Under the pieces are notes generated by a model. That model was not told where the DNA came from, did no database searches, and worked only from the letters and a program-made list of their open reading frames with translations. Made by a program: the position numbers and the translations under genes. From contig CBFFRP010000424.1 of NCBI GenBank assembly GCA_965644295.1, positions 62,001 through 126,000 of the forward strand: a DNA stretch of 64,000 nucleotides, written 5' to 3'. Within the stretch, counting starts at the first letter, position 1. Every line of letters starts with the position of its first letter. Below are positions 1 through 9,808 of the stretch, in pieces. Origin of the DNA: Paraphysomonas bandaiensis. Taxonomy: Eukaryota > Chrysophyceae.

Positions 1-803
1 GATATCAGGCTACTATATTTCGTTGTTTTTCTTCCTGGAAACACTATAATCACCGTCAGAAGCTCCGCAGACTTGGCAAATGGCCTGAATTGTGGCGCTT
101 GTCGAAATTGTGTCCGGATGAATCAAAACGCGACTCATATACCACATCACGTGTGATGCATGCTTCTCAGGAAGCGTATGTCAGCCCAGGAAGGTCAACT
201 TCTTCTCACACCTCTAGCAGGCCCGAGCGTGATTGGTTGAACGCTAAGACGGAAAGAGACCGGGAATATGATGATGAGGACTTAGTAGAACCGAGGGCAC
301 ACGGTCCCCCTCCACCCCAACTTCATGACTCTACCCCGAATAAAATGAAGCCCCATTTACATCAATTCGAAGAGGATGAGAACCTAACTGAAGACGAATA
401 TCCACGTGCAGCTCTAGACGCAGGCTCTACTCTAACCTCTACGTACTCGGCTGGATCTCTTCTGTTTACTAACACGCTTGGGAGTCTACGGAGCGGAGTC
501 TTGTCATCTACTGGAGACTTTACCACGGCCAATCGGCTGTTTCAAAGGAACGACGTTGACGGAAGGAATCAACGACGTCACAATGGAGAGGAACTTGTAA
601 TCGTATCTGGTAGTTCTGAAGGTGACTCCAGCATGGTCCAAACATATAGTCGACAGAGACGGCACGAGAGAGGAAGCTTTTCACCTGAACCAAGTCATGG
701 TGGGACAGGAGAATACTCTTCTGCAGCATCATTGTTCTCATCTCGGACTGTAGAATCCGGCTCACCAAAGTTGTCGAAGGGGAATAATACGCAACGAAAA
801 TAG
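1..803 (+). CDS. 3' end of a gene with an Sfi1-like motif (partial)
   Basis: The frame is open from the left window edge to the TAG at 801-803, so this is the terminal exon of a gene that starts outside; a cag at 6-8 could be its acceptor. The first residues include FSSWKHY in a basic helix-like stretch, which fits the F/L-x2-W-K/R core of Sfi1 centrin-binding repeats. The rest (about 240 residues) is low-complexity, rich in Ser, Arg, Glu and Thr, and looks disordered. An AATAAA at 945-950 may be its poly(A) signal. The Sfi1 link rests on one motif and is tentative; any protein with tryptophan-basic helices would look the same. Coding status is fairly sure because of length and codon regularity. 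Confidence 0.6.
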   Translation, partial: YQATIFRCFSSWKHYNHRQKLRRLGKWPELWRLSKLCPDESKRDSYTTSRVMHASQEAYVSPGRSTSSHTSSRPERDWLNAKTERDREYDDEDLVEPRAHGPPPPQLHDSTPNKMKPHLHQFEEDENLTEDEYPRAALDAGSTLTSTYSAGSLLFTNTLGSLRSGVLSSTGDFTTANRLFQRNDVDGRNQRRHNGEELVIVSGSSEGDSSMVQTYSRQRRHERGSFSPEPSHGGTGEYSSAASLFSSRTVESGSPKLSKGNNTQRK

Positions 804-944
804 CATGTTTATATGTGTACTACCTCATTGATATTTGATTCATAGTTGTGTATAATATGTTTGAGCTCGAATCGTATAATGTGTGTCTTCAACTCTTGTA
901 CTATCCATACCAATGTTTGTTGGAATGTAGAAATTATACTCATA

Positions 945-950
945 AATAAA
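945..950 (+). terminator. putative poly(A) signal
   Basis: An AATAAA hexamer lies about 140 bp after the stop codon of the preceding gene. Position and sequence fit a polyadenylation signal, but such hexamers are common by chance in AT-rich DNA. Confidence 0.35.
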
Positions 951-1044
951 CATTTGAGCTTGCTTTAATGGTGATTTTTTCGTACTACCCGTTCACATTT
1001 GCGTAGTTAACTGTATTTCGTATATCCTTGTACCTATGGATGCA

Positions 1045-2880
1045 TGCAGTAGTGAATGTCTTATTATTAGCAATAGGTGTTTAAGAATCAGAACTAATTT
1101 AACATTGCGATTTAAGTCTACCTCGTACTTAACTCTGATATTCTACTATTTAACAGAGCCGGACAATAATATATTATTGAATTGCAGTATATTGCAATTA
1201 TTTATTTTTGCTTGCTACAATATATTGATTATTATTTTAGCAAATTTGGCCTCGCAATATATACTATATTGCAGTATATTGCTTAATATACTTGTTAATC
1301 ATAAACTACTCTTCATAATCACATATAACTTATCTACTATTATAACATCGAACAATTATGATAACTACTACCTGCAACGAAGAACGGTATTCGTATTCAA
1401 TAGATTAGAATTCGTACTGTCTCTGTCACGCTATTCACCAAATAGTAAACTCCAAACTGTTTAAATTGATGCTGTCAACAATTTACATATACATATATGC
1501 TTTTATTATAATCTGAAACACAATGTCAGCCACTGAAATATTCTGCCCTCATCTGTTTCATATTTATACGTAAAATATAATGTATGTGAGCAGGCGAAGA
1601 AACCGTTTGTTATTACTATTTTGACTCTCCATGTCTGCTCATGATGTGTTTTGATCTCTTCATTCCTCTGATTTCATTGTTTCATTAATAAAACATTTGT
1701 AAAAGTGGGGAAAAACTAGGGTTGTAAAACTTTCATCATTATGTTGTAATCTCTACTAATAACTAGGTACTACCGATTGAGCTAATTTCTTATATATTAT
1801 AGCGCCAATATATACCAATATACTGCAACATATTTCATAATTATTATTGGTCTTGAAAATATTGTTATTATTAATTTTGCTGGCAATATATTGCAATATA
1901 TTGTTGACTGGCCCTGCCACTTAGCGCTACGAAAGCTGCTTGTGCATCACCGCAACTTAGTACCAACAAGGTGCAACCACTCTTGCTCTATCACTCAAAG
2001 TAAACGAAGTGAGTAAGCAGAATGCTGATATACCCCACATCTTCTGACTTAAGTCTTTAAGGTGAACAACCCGGGGGATTGGGATAGTGCAAATCCTTAC
2101 TGTAGGAGGATTTAAATCAGGATTCGGTAACTATATATTATATTGTGACACTATTGTTAGATATCGTTCCATCAATACTATTAATATAGGCTTTGGAATG
2201 GGTCCAACAATACTATTGAAATATATTGTAATATGTTGTACAATACTACTGCAACATATTACTATTATTGATCAGTAAGTAAACACATCCGTAGTCATTG
2301 AAACTATTACATGATGATAACCAAACCCACTGCATAGCTAATCACAATTTTTCTTAAACTCACCCTCTGAGCCATCATTGGTGACGTCAGCATCACCATA
2401 TTTATTCAAAATTAATTGAAGTATGCATGGAACCAGCCACAATGCAGGCGTTCATGTGCTTTCAGAAAGAAGATCATATTAAGTGTAGAACAATGCAACA
2501 CTGATAAAATTGTTTTTGCTGCGCTGAGCAAGCGTTCACATATGTTTGAAGTACATTCAACATGACTCGTGCACCTGTACTTAGATATTTCAACTTTTTG
2601 TGTATTATGGTTTTTGAGTTGTTTTGAGTTGACAGAAGAAATTTTTCCGTATATCCAACATCAGCTTCATCATCTTACAGTTAAAAAGCTCTCGGTATAT
2701 CTTGTGTGATACTTTAACAGAGACAATATTGACGGAATTTTTTGGCCGCTCTACCAACAATATATTACCGAAACCCTCCACTGGCAGCTGGATATATTAT
2801 ATGAAATGGCAGTGCATCTGCGTTTAATTTTGCTTGAGTTAGTATCTTGTATCTTACACGTAAAGCTTATTTCATTAACT
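1045..2880 (+). repeat. degenerate dispersed repeat, family A copy 1 (split)
   Basis: It starts with a GTCTTATTATTAGCAATAGG-type head near 1055 that recurs near 6960, 21363, 33065 and 33810 (both minus), 39833 and 48640. After about 100 bp it is broken by a 763-bp insertion (1154-1916) and resumes at 1917 with the family's hairpin core (1924-1990). From about 2180 to 2700 it resembles 49080-49700 in blocks (for example around 2290-2400 and 49130-49260), so the full element was probably over 1.5 kb. No open reading frame remains. The type of transposon is not recognised. Confidence 0.65.
1154..1916. mobile_element. hAT-like non-autonomous element (763 bp) in family A copy 1
   Basis: The ends are imperfect terminal inverted repeats, left CAGAGCCGGACAATAAT and right (reverse complement) CAGGGCCAGTCAACAAT. 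Both subterminal regions are full of TATATTGCA-like repeats. Uninterrupted family A copies read ctatttaRcgctac at this point. Here the flanks are ctatttaa on the left and ccacttag on the right, consistent with a decayed 8-bp target-site duplication. An 8-bp duplication and CAGRGCC ends are typical of hAT elements. There is no transposase, so it is a MITE-type or deletion derivative. Confidence 0.65.
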
Positions 2881-2939
2881 TTGAATTTCCTGTATTATTG
2901 CGGTAATTACATTAATCTCATATAATATATACGTCTATA

Positions 2940-3292
2940 CTCCACAAACACACACTGTATGCCTATACTCCACTATAACACACTGTATGCCTATACTCCA
3001 CTATAACACACTGCATGCCTATACTCCACTATCACATACTGCATGCCTATACTCCACTACCACACACTGCATGCCTATACTCCACTATCACACACTGCAT
3101 GCCTATACTCCACTATCACACACTGTATGCCTATACTCCACTATCACACACTGCATGCCTATACTCCACTATCACACACTGCATGCCTATACTCCACTAT
3201 CACACACTGCATGCCTATACTCCACTATCACACACTGCATGCCTATACTCCACTATCACATACTGCATGCCTATACTCCACAAACACATACT
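2940..3292 (+). repeat. 28-bp minisatellite, about 12 copies
   Basis: A unit of the type cactgcatgcctatactccac plus tatcaca is repeated head to tail about twelve times, with few substitutions (TATGCC/CATGCC, ATAACA/ATCACA). The first and last units share a CCACAAACACA variant. Because 28 is not a multiple of three, three frames stay open through it; these are not genes. Confidence 0.95.
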
Positions 3293-4328
3293 TTTAAGCT
3301 TTTCTGTATGATACGACATATGTTGACATTTGTCTCCACCACACAAAGAAATAGGTCTCCATCCACGACAACAAAAGTAGATTCCGAGATCACTCCGTAC
3401 ATAGCCATGGATGTCACCGCTGTGCACGACACACGACTCCCTCATCTACTTCAATCTACCTCTTACCCATGCTCGCTCGCTACCTCGGCTTCAATCACAA
3501 CGTCACTTTGCCTCCTGCGCACAGACAACAAGCACATACTCCATTACAGGTGAAGCTAGTTATCCAGTGGACATGTGCTGTCCACAGACACTCAAACTAT
3601 CGTTACGGTCTAGAGCCATAGCATAACTAGCTTAGCAACTGTTGACTACAGCAGCAATGCTAATTCCACTTGCATCAATTACATTTATGAAGAAGTATAT
3701 CCATTGATACCTATGTATGTATGTCCATATGTATGCCATCCATCTAGCAATCTTAACCACGTACAACGTCCGCATGTACTGCTCATGTAGTCCACCAAGT
3801 ACAGCAGCAGAAGATATCAGTACTATCAGATATCGTACTGCTGTACTGTGTACTGTAGTACACAGGAGAGGAACATCAAACCCTCCAGCACAAGAGCGAA
3901 GTGAAGTGAAGTGTCGAAGTGAGTGATGGCACTCGCACTCTTCTCTCTCTGCTCTGTATAGGTGTGGTATAGTCTATACATGTGAACATGAGTGTAGTGT
4001 ATGGGCTGTGGAGACACCAACACATTTCAACAGTGATTGATGGCAACCATGAGCTAGAGCATGAAGAGACAGAGCGAAGACGTTGGAGTTGTACCATCTG
4101 ATGGTATCTGGAGCTGAGAGATGAATCAGCTATCGTTCAGATGCATGAAGTGCTGGTGTTTTAACCCTTAATGTTGATAAGTAGAAGCAGTCCATACTAT
4201 ACCCACTGATTGACGGAGGGGCCACTATACGCTGGCTGCATTGAATAGAGCTGTGATTAGAGGACAGCAGAGACCTTCTAACTCTAATTAAGTTGTCCAA
4301 GAGAGTGTGAAGTGCCTCTAATATAATC
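3293..4328. other. intergenic, no gene seen
   Basis: No exon-like frame is visible. Around 3790-3870 the DNA is dense in TACAGCAG, GTACTGCTGTAC and TGTAGTACA words, like the spacers of the divergent gene pairs further right, so this may hold the upstream region of the gene at 4329. Confidence 0.4.
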
Positions 4329-6653
4329 ATGGGAGCCTGCAGCAGCTCTTATTCAGGAGGTGCTGAAACTTACCATCGACCAGCATTGACGTATCCTCCA
4401 GTGTTTGAAAACTTAATCATTGGAAATATGAATGATGTTAAAGAAAAAATCGAAGAAAGCCTTCTTGATCTGTGTGAGAGCCATCATGGTCAAACTCGAA
4501 TAAAAGAGAAACTGTGCTTTCGATGTGTGATTAACCCTCCTCGACATGGAAAATCTCTACTACTTGATACGTTGTTCCAATCGAACGATACTGTGCTTGT
4601 AATTCCAATTTCTTATAATGGGGACACAAGTTTTTCAACCAAAGAAATCGAGAGTCCACAAGTAGCGAAATCATACTTTTGGCTCAGAGTCCTGAAAACT
4701 CTGCTGTCCTTGCGAACGACCCTAGAAGTTCTGTATAGTAGGTACAGAGGTATCAATTTGAACTTCTCACGAATTCAAAAAATATCACGGAAAAGTTTGC
4801 TCGTGGACCCCTTTATTTGCGTTAATGGGACAAAAAAAAATGTAGTGATTTGCGTGGATGAATTTTCGTTGCTGACAGATAGTAGAAATAAGAATAAGCT
4901 ATGGAGCGCCGAGGACAAGCAGCAGTTTGTTTGTGCTCTGCAGAATGAAATGACCGCCAAACCCTTTCTTCAGTATGTATTAACTGGATTTAACACAAAC
5001 GTTACTACACTACTGGGTTATTCCGCCGCGAAGGTGGATTGTTACGTACTGAAAATGTGCAGCTTTTCGCAGTCTCGGCCACTTTTGATGCGAATAGTCG
5101 ACCACTATAGGGCGCGAAATCCACCAGTTGACGTCCCTGCCAGCTTATTTGAGGCGATCAAATGCACTCCTGGCTTGGTGGGTCTCTGGGCTGAGTGCGT
5201 TGTTCGCGATAAGAGATGTGATCGCAGTCTCGTCGAATTCCAGGACAAGGCGGCTCCGAATTGGCTGAAAAAGATTGTGAATTCTGACAATCTGATAAGA
5301 AACTGGAAAATTATTTTGCAATATTTGTTGCATTTAGAAAGATCCTACACCTCAATAGATGCGAAAGAGACTGCGGAGAACAGCATAAGCACTGATTTAA
5401 TCGACAATCAAATTGGTATTGGTGCATCGGGTTCATCAGCACCTCAAATTATCCCTTTGTGCTTCGTCTTAATCGTAAGAAGCATGATGGAGTACGCCCA
5501 GCGTTCTCCCGCCAACGTCTCTGTGGAAGATTTGGCCTTGGCGAGATTATACTCCCAAGCATTGGATGCATGCGATAAAACTTCTTTCAATGCTAACAGA
5601 AAAGGGGTGCACTTTGAGAGCTTCACACACGCAACTCTGTTGGCACGTTTACTCATTCATTCATGCTTGAGCCGAGAGATACAGGATTCAGCTCCTGGCT
5701 CATATATGGCCCACAATCAAACCCACACACAGCATTACTCAATCAGTGCTGAGAAGTTTTTCCCCGGGCCAGTTTTTAAATGTAGCAGTTTAATGGGATC
5801 GTTTTATTTCCACACTATATGTTCCAAACCAGATTTGAATACTTTCTTGCTCCCACCTTTGTATTATCTCTTCCCACTTACAATCAACTCTTTACGAACC
5901 AATAATGACAATAACATTTCCCTCACATCATCATTGCACAAATGGCTGAAGGGTATGGAAATATCGAAAAAGTTCGCACCTAGCCAGCAAGAAATTGATA
6001 CTGGCAACATATTATTTCAGAATCGGGATATTACGCAAAATACTACGGGATCTTGGTTCGATTTGGTTTTGCCAATCAAAAAAGGTTGTGCTGCCTATTT
6101 CGAGAATGAGGATCAAGTACTGAGACTTATGAATCAAATTAAACATGTTATCACGTCAGAATCACTATCCAGGGAAGGCACGATAAAATATTTAGATGAT
6201 AGGCATAAGAAAGACCAACATTCGAAAGACAAAACTATAAAACGACAGAGTGGTTTCTTATTCAAGTTGAAGGAAGGTTTGGAGTATTTGCATGACATCT
6301 GCACAAAGTGTACCCCCAACGTATATCTGACACGGGATAATGCCGAAGGAGCTGACGTCATCATGGTATGGTGCGATAATCGGAATAATGCTGATGACTT
6401 AGCATCGAGCTGTTCTAACGATGACGATAATAGCACTGGTGATGTTGTATTGCAAGAAAAGTGTACTATTCACTTGGCTGCCATAGAACTGAAAGACCAG
6501 CGCTCCACTGATCCAGCAGAGTGGACAAAAAAAATTACAGCTCTGACTTCCCCTCGATGCTTGGTTTGGTGGCTCAAAGAAGTCTTGCCAACAGAGTTTG
6601 ATTTGGAATTTCATATTGTTTTCGCTGGGAGAGAGCATTGTTCTGTAATTTAG
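4329..6653 (+). CDS. Crinkler/RHS-like P-loop NTPase with C-terminal REase-fold nuclease
   Basis: A single 774-residue open frame without introns. Residues 63-84 hold a Walker A of the form PPRHGKSLLL, close to the PRRFGKSLLL signature of AAA-ATPase-like (PF09820-type) NTPases. Residues 172-180 (VVICVDEFS) fit Walker B. Near the C-terminus an ADVIMVWCD strand (about 662-676) is followed by IELKD (719-723), the D...ExK pattern of PD-(D/E)xK nucleases. NTPase plus REase is the core architecture of Crinkler and trypanosome RHS proteins and also of bacterial AAA-ATPase/PDDEXK_9 proteins. The start MGACSSS matches an N-myristoylation site (Gly2, Ser6) with an acylatable Cys4, so the protein may be membrane-anchored; no secretion signal is seen. 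It lies among repeats, and its 3' end is duplicated at 7666. Cellular role unknown. Confidence 0.75.
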   Translation: MGACSSSYSGGAETYHRPALTYPPVFENLIIGNMNDVKEKIEESLLDLCESHHGQTRIKEKLCFRCVINPPRHGKSLLLDTLFQSNDTVLVIPISYNGDTSFSTKEIESPQVAKSYFWLRVLKTLLSLRTTLEVLYSRYRGINLNFSRIQKISRKSLLVDPFICVNGTKKNVVICVDEFSLLTDSRNKNKLWSAEDKQQFVCALQNEMTAKPFLQYVLTGFNTNVTTLLGYSAAKVDCYVLKMCSFSQSRPLLMRIVDHYRARNPPVDVPASLFEAIKCTPGLVGLWAECVVRDKRCDRSLVEFQDKAAPNWLKKIVNSDNLIRNWKIILQYLLHLERSYTSIDAKETAENSISTDLIDNQIGIGASGSSAPQIIPLCFVLIVRSMMEYAQRSPANVSVEDLALARLYSQALDACDKTSFNANRKGVHFESFTHATLLARLLIHSCLSREIQDSAPGSYMAHNQTHTQHYSISAEKFFPGPVFKCSSLMGSFYFHTICSKPDLNTFLLPPLYYLFPLTINSLRTNNDNNISLTSSLHKWLKGMEISKKFAPSQQEIDTGNILFQNRDITQNTTGSWFDLVLPIKKGCAAYFENEDQVLRLMNQIKHVITSESLSREGTIKYLDDRHKKDQHSKDKTIKRQSGFLFKLKEGLEYLHDICTKCTPNVYLTRDNAEGADVIMVWCDNRNNADDLASSCSNDDDNSTGDVVLQEKCTIHLAAIELKDQRSTDPAEWTKKITALTSPRCLVWWLKEVLPTEFDLEFHIVFAGREHCSVI

Positions 6654-6955
6654 TGCACGCTCAACAAGTGTAGCCCGGATATTAAATGTGTAGGAGTCGA
6701 TCAAGCTCCTTACGCAGGCGAATATTTCTGGGTGTTGTTGGTATTGTATAGATAGTATCGAAATGTGTATTATTTTCTTTGGAGGCATCACAAAGTGGCA
6801 ATGTGGAATATTGTGTTGTGAACGCACACTGAATGCTTAATTACGATAGTGCAGATGTGAGCATACAAATTCAATGTGAACTGCAAAGTGTGTCTTGAAA
6901 AAGTGAAATCGAATATTATTTTATAAGAAAATTACTTGCTAAAGCGCATATATAT
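6612..6955 (+). repeat. duplicated block, copy 1 (3' end of NTPase gene)
   Basis: The last 42 bp of the NTPase-nuclease gene and about 300 bp of its 3' flank recur at 7666-8113 at high identity, including the stop codon and the motif ttacgatagtgcagatgtg. This copy retains the uninterrupted site gtgcagat at 6849-6856, into which a MITE has inserted in copy 2. Confidence 0.85.
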
Positions 6956-6956
6956 A

Positions 6957-7440
6957 TTGAAAGTCTTATTATTAGCAATAGGCGTTAAAAACCTGCACCA
7001 ACTTAGTAGCTAGATGATTGCTAGACAAGCTAGTTAGACCTCTACCTGTAACTAATCAGTACACACTTTTTTTATCCTACTATTTAACGCTACGGAAGCT
7101 GCTTGTGCGTCGCCGCAAGCACCAAGGTGCGACCACTTCCGCTCTGAGTTCTTAAGGTGAACATCCCGGATGCTTGACTTCAGCAGGCAGCCCAATACCC
7201 CGGTTACCCTTCAGGTGGGCCCATTCCCGGATGCCTGTTTATTCGTCATGGCCCAAAGACGTCTACACAAGTGACACTTATTGGTGTCCCTTGTACCACA
7301 CAAGCATTCGGCTATGCGTGGGCAGAAGAATATATGCTGACTATGTTTGCGGCTCACGTTAGTTTCCCAGAGAGAATCTCTCCGGTACTTATCCCCCAGA
7401 ACACCACGAAAAGGTGTGAGTCCGACTTTGTTGAGAGTAT
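6957..7440 (+). repeat. dispersed repeat, family A copy 2
   Basis: The head at 6958 and foldback core at 7089-7145 match the other family copies. A distal section at 7160-7280 recurs at 8755-8880 (plus) and 33480-33600 (minus). A further section at 7345-7425 recurs at 33345-33415 (minus). It sits directly after duplicated block copy 1 and separates it from related sequence at 7500-7620, so it looks like an insertion into the duplicated unit. Confidence 0.7.
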
Positions 7441-7665
7441 ATATATATTATTGGCATTGTGAGGGGCCAGTACATTGCCAATTTTATTATTTCCGGGCCA
7501 GGCACAGGTGCACCAGGGTCCAGGCACTGACTTCGATGAGGCGCATAGTTCTGAAGTGAATGAGCTCTGTCTTTCTTGGAATATTAGATTATTTGGTCTC
7601 TATCAACCGGTATATATATCGTATTGGGCGTTGCAATATTATTTATTTTTGCAATATTATCATAT

Positions 7666-8113
7666 TATTGTTTTCGCTGGGAGAGAGCATTGTTCTGTAA
7701 TTTAGTGCACGCTCAACAAGTGTAGCCCGGATATTAAATGTGTAGGAGTCGATCAAGCTCCTTATGCAGGCAAATATTTCTGGGTGTTGTTGATATCGTA
7801 TAAAAAAAGTTTTCATTTACCGAAAGGTGTTATGTTTGCTCTGCTGGCATGACAAAAGTAGCAATGTGTTTTGAACGAATATTGCATGATTAATTACGAT
7901 AGTGCAGATCAGGGCCTGGTAACCGTTAATGGTAATGGCATTAATGGCCATTAGTGTAATGCCATTATAATTGCTGGAAACTACACTACCATTAATGGTT
8001 TCCAGGCCCTGCTGCAGATGTGAGCATACAATGACGATATATGAACTGGAAGTGTGTCTTCGAAAAGGTAAAAAATCGAATATCATTTTATAATAAGAAC
8101 GATACTTGCTAAA
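7666..8113 (+). pseudogene. duplicated block, copy 2: 3' fragment of the NTPase-nuclease gene with flank
   Basis: Positions 7666-7704 encode the last residues of the NTPase-nuclease (ending FAGREHCSVI and stop), followed by the same 3' flank as after 6653. Only the tail of the gene is present. A 102-bp MITE interrupts it at 7910. Sequence at 7500-7620 and 8240-8390 is also alike, so the original tandem unit was probably about 0.75 kb. Confidence 0.8.
7910..8011. mobile_element. 102-bp hAT-like MITE
   Basis: The terminal inverted repeats are CAGGGCCTGGTAACCGTTAA on the left and, as reverse complement, CAGGGCCTGGAAACCATTAA on the right. The 8-bp target-site duplication is gtgcagat / ctgcagat. 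The interior is made of ATTAATGGCCATTA-like palindromic words. The paralogous empty site at 6849 proves the boundaries. Confidence 0.9.
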
Positions 8114-8751
8114 AAGCAAAGCATTGAAAAGCAAATGTCAACATGGAAGCGATTGATATGATTTCTAAAAGGGATAGAGTTGTGACGGCGACCCAATAGT
8201 CAATAAGTACGTCGCCAAATAAGTTCCCTACTCTTTCCGGGTGAGGAACAGAGGCGTCAGGGTCCAGACCAGGCACTGAATCCGAGGTAGCAATAATCAA
8301 TAAAATAGGCGCATATAGTTCTAAAGTAGATGAGCTCTGTCTCATTTGGCGTATTCGGATAATCGGCCTCAATCAACCCGTATATCCTATAGGGTATATA
8401 CCATCACAATCACTATATATACTTAACAAACATAGTATGTGAAAGCTTAAGAAATGCTAAATGTTTCATCGATAGGCCAGCGATGTATCGCATGTACATG
8501 TTCTTAGTAGTTTTCTACTACAGTAGTATAGTTGCAAAACAAGAAAATATTTTTTTTTACATATATAAATCAGCCACATCGTTCTTACTTGCTCATATAT
8601 GCCTGGTAGTTACTCTGATATGTCAACCATGTAGATTCAGGAAAGTAGAAAGACAAGACGATCGAATGTCATGATAAATATACATCTAATGTTGATATAC
8701 CTGAGATCTACACATCTACTGACTTCATGATTTTTAATTCCTTATAGTGTA
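8114..8751. other. intergenic, no gene seen
   Basis: 8240-8390 resembles 7500-7620 (part of the tandem duplication). The remainder is AT-rich, with no exon-like frame. Confidence 0.4.
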
Positions 8752-8884
8752 CAGTGAATTCTTCCGGATACTTGACTTCAGCAGGCAGCCCAATACCCCG
8801 GATTCCCTTAAGGTGGGCCCATTCCCAGATGCCTGTTTATTCGTCAAGACGCCCAAAGGCGTCTACACAAGTTGCACTTATGTT
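8752..8884 (+). repeat. family A distal fragment
   Basis: About 130 bp closely matches 7160-7280 (ttgacttcagcaggcagccc, ggtgggcccattccc, gatgcctgtttattcgtc), without the head or the hairpin core. Confidence 0.75.
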
Positions 8885-9808
8885 TTGATGTTGTGAAAGC
8901 CTTTTATATTTATGGTGTGAGAGAATATCTTAAATATCAACAATGAGTGATCAATGGGTAATTGGCAAAGGGTAAAATAATATTGACAAAAAGTTGAGTC
9001 ATTTATTACTTTTACTAGATATTTATACCAAGATTAGCGTAACTAGTAGGAAATATAACCAGCTTGTCTAAGTTGAATAATGCCTTCCTAGGCAGTAGCC
9101 TTCAGTTAATTTATAATTTATATTATGCTGAACAACTACTTATACCTTATACTAATTTGCACTTAACTTGATCAAATTATACCACTCTGCAATTTTAGTA
9201 GCAAGAAAAGTGCCATATGGACATCACCAACTAAGTTGTACTTCAATAAATATGTTATTAAACGCTATATTCGGAGCACAGAATAAAAACAATAAAATTC
9301 AGACTAGAATTCGAACCCCATAAAATTCATAACAAAAGCAGGTTTTACAGGTTTACTACACAGTTATGACATCATATTTCATTATAGGATAGGATACATC
9401 TTTTCTTTTCAGTCTAAAATCACCAACGCGTATAAGTTGGCTCCAAATGGCACACATGCATCCACTCATTGACTCTTTTGCCCTTTGAATTTGCATTTGC
9501 GCTGCGTTGTCTGTTGAGCCAATATGACTAAAAGCCTCTTCTAGAGTGTCGCTCCAACCACATGATGTCGTGGTGCTGTTCCATACAGGTTCATTCTGAC
9601 ATCGTTTTACTGTGTCCTCTGCCGATTTACAATGTATTTATTAGTGGCAACAAAAGAGCAGCAATCGATGAATACCTACTAACGTATCGCAGTATCGCCT
9701 CGCCGCATAGTGATGATATGCAATTGCATCGAAGCCCATTAGACTATCCATGAACATCTGTCTGAGAAGACCTTTCTCTCCTACGAAATAATTATGAGCA
9801 AGTAAGTC
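8885..9808. other. intergenic, no gene seen
   Basis: AT-rich DNA with no frame that looks coding and no recognised repeat. Confidence 0.4.

Noticed and set aside
1036-1464. 142-codon frame
   Set aside because: It lies across the head of a repeat and its nested MITE, with AT-driven composition; not a gene.
2987-3553. 188-codon frame and CRISPR-like look of regular 28-bp repeats
   Set aside because: There are no unique spacers between the repeats, so it is a minisatellite in a eukaryotic context, not a CRISPR array or a gene.
7174-7705. Small frames sharing the C-terminal residues FAGREHCSVI
   Set aside because: They come from the duplicated tail of the NTPase-nuclease gene and adjacent repeat, not from independent genes.
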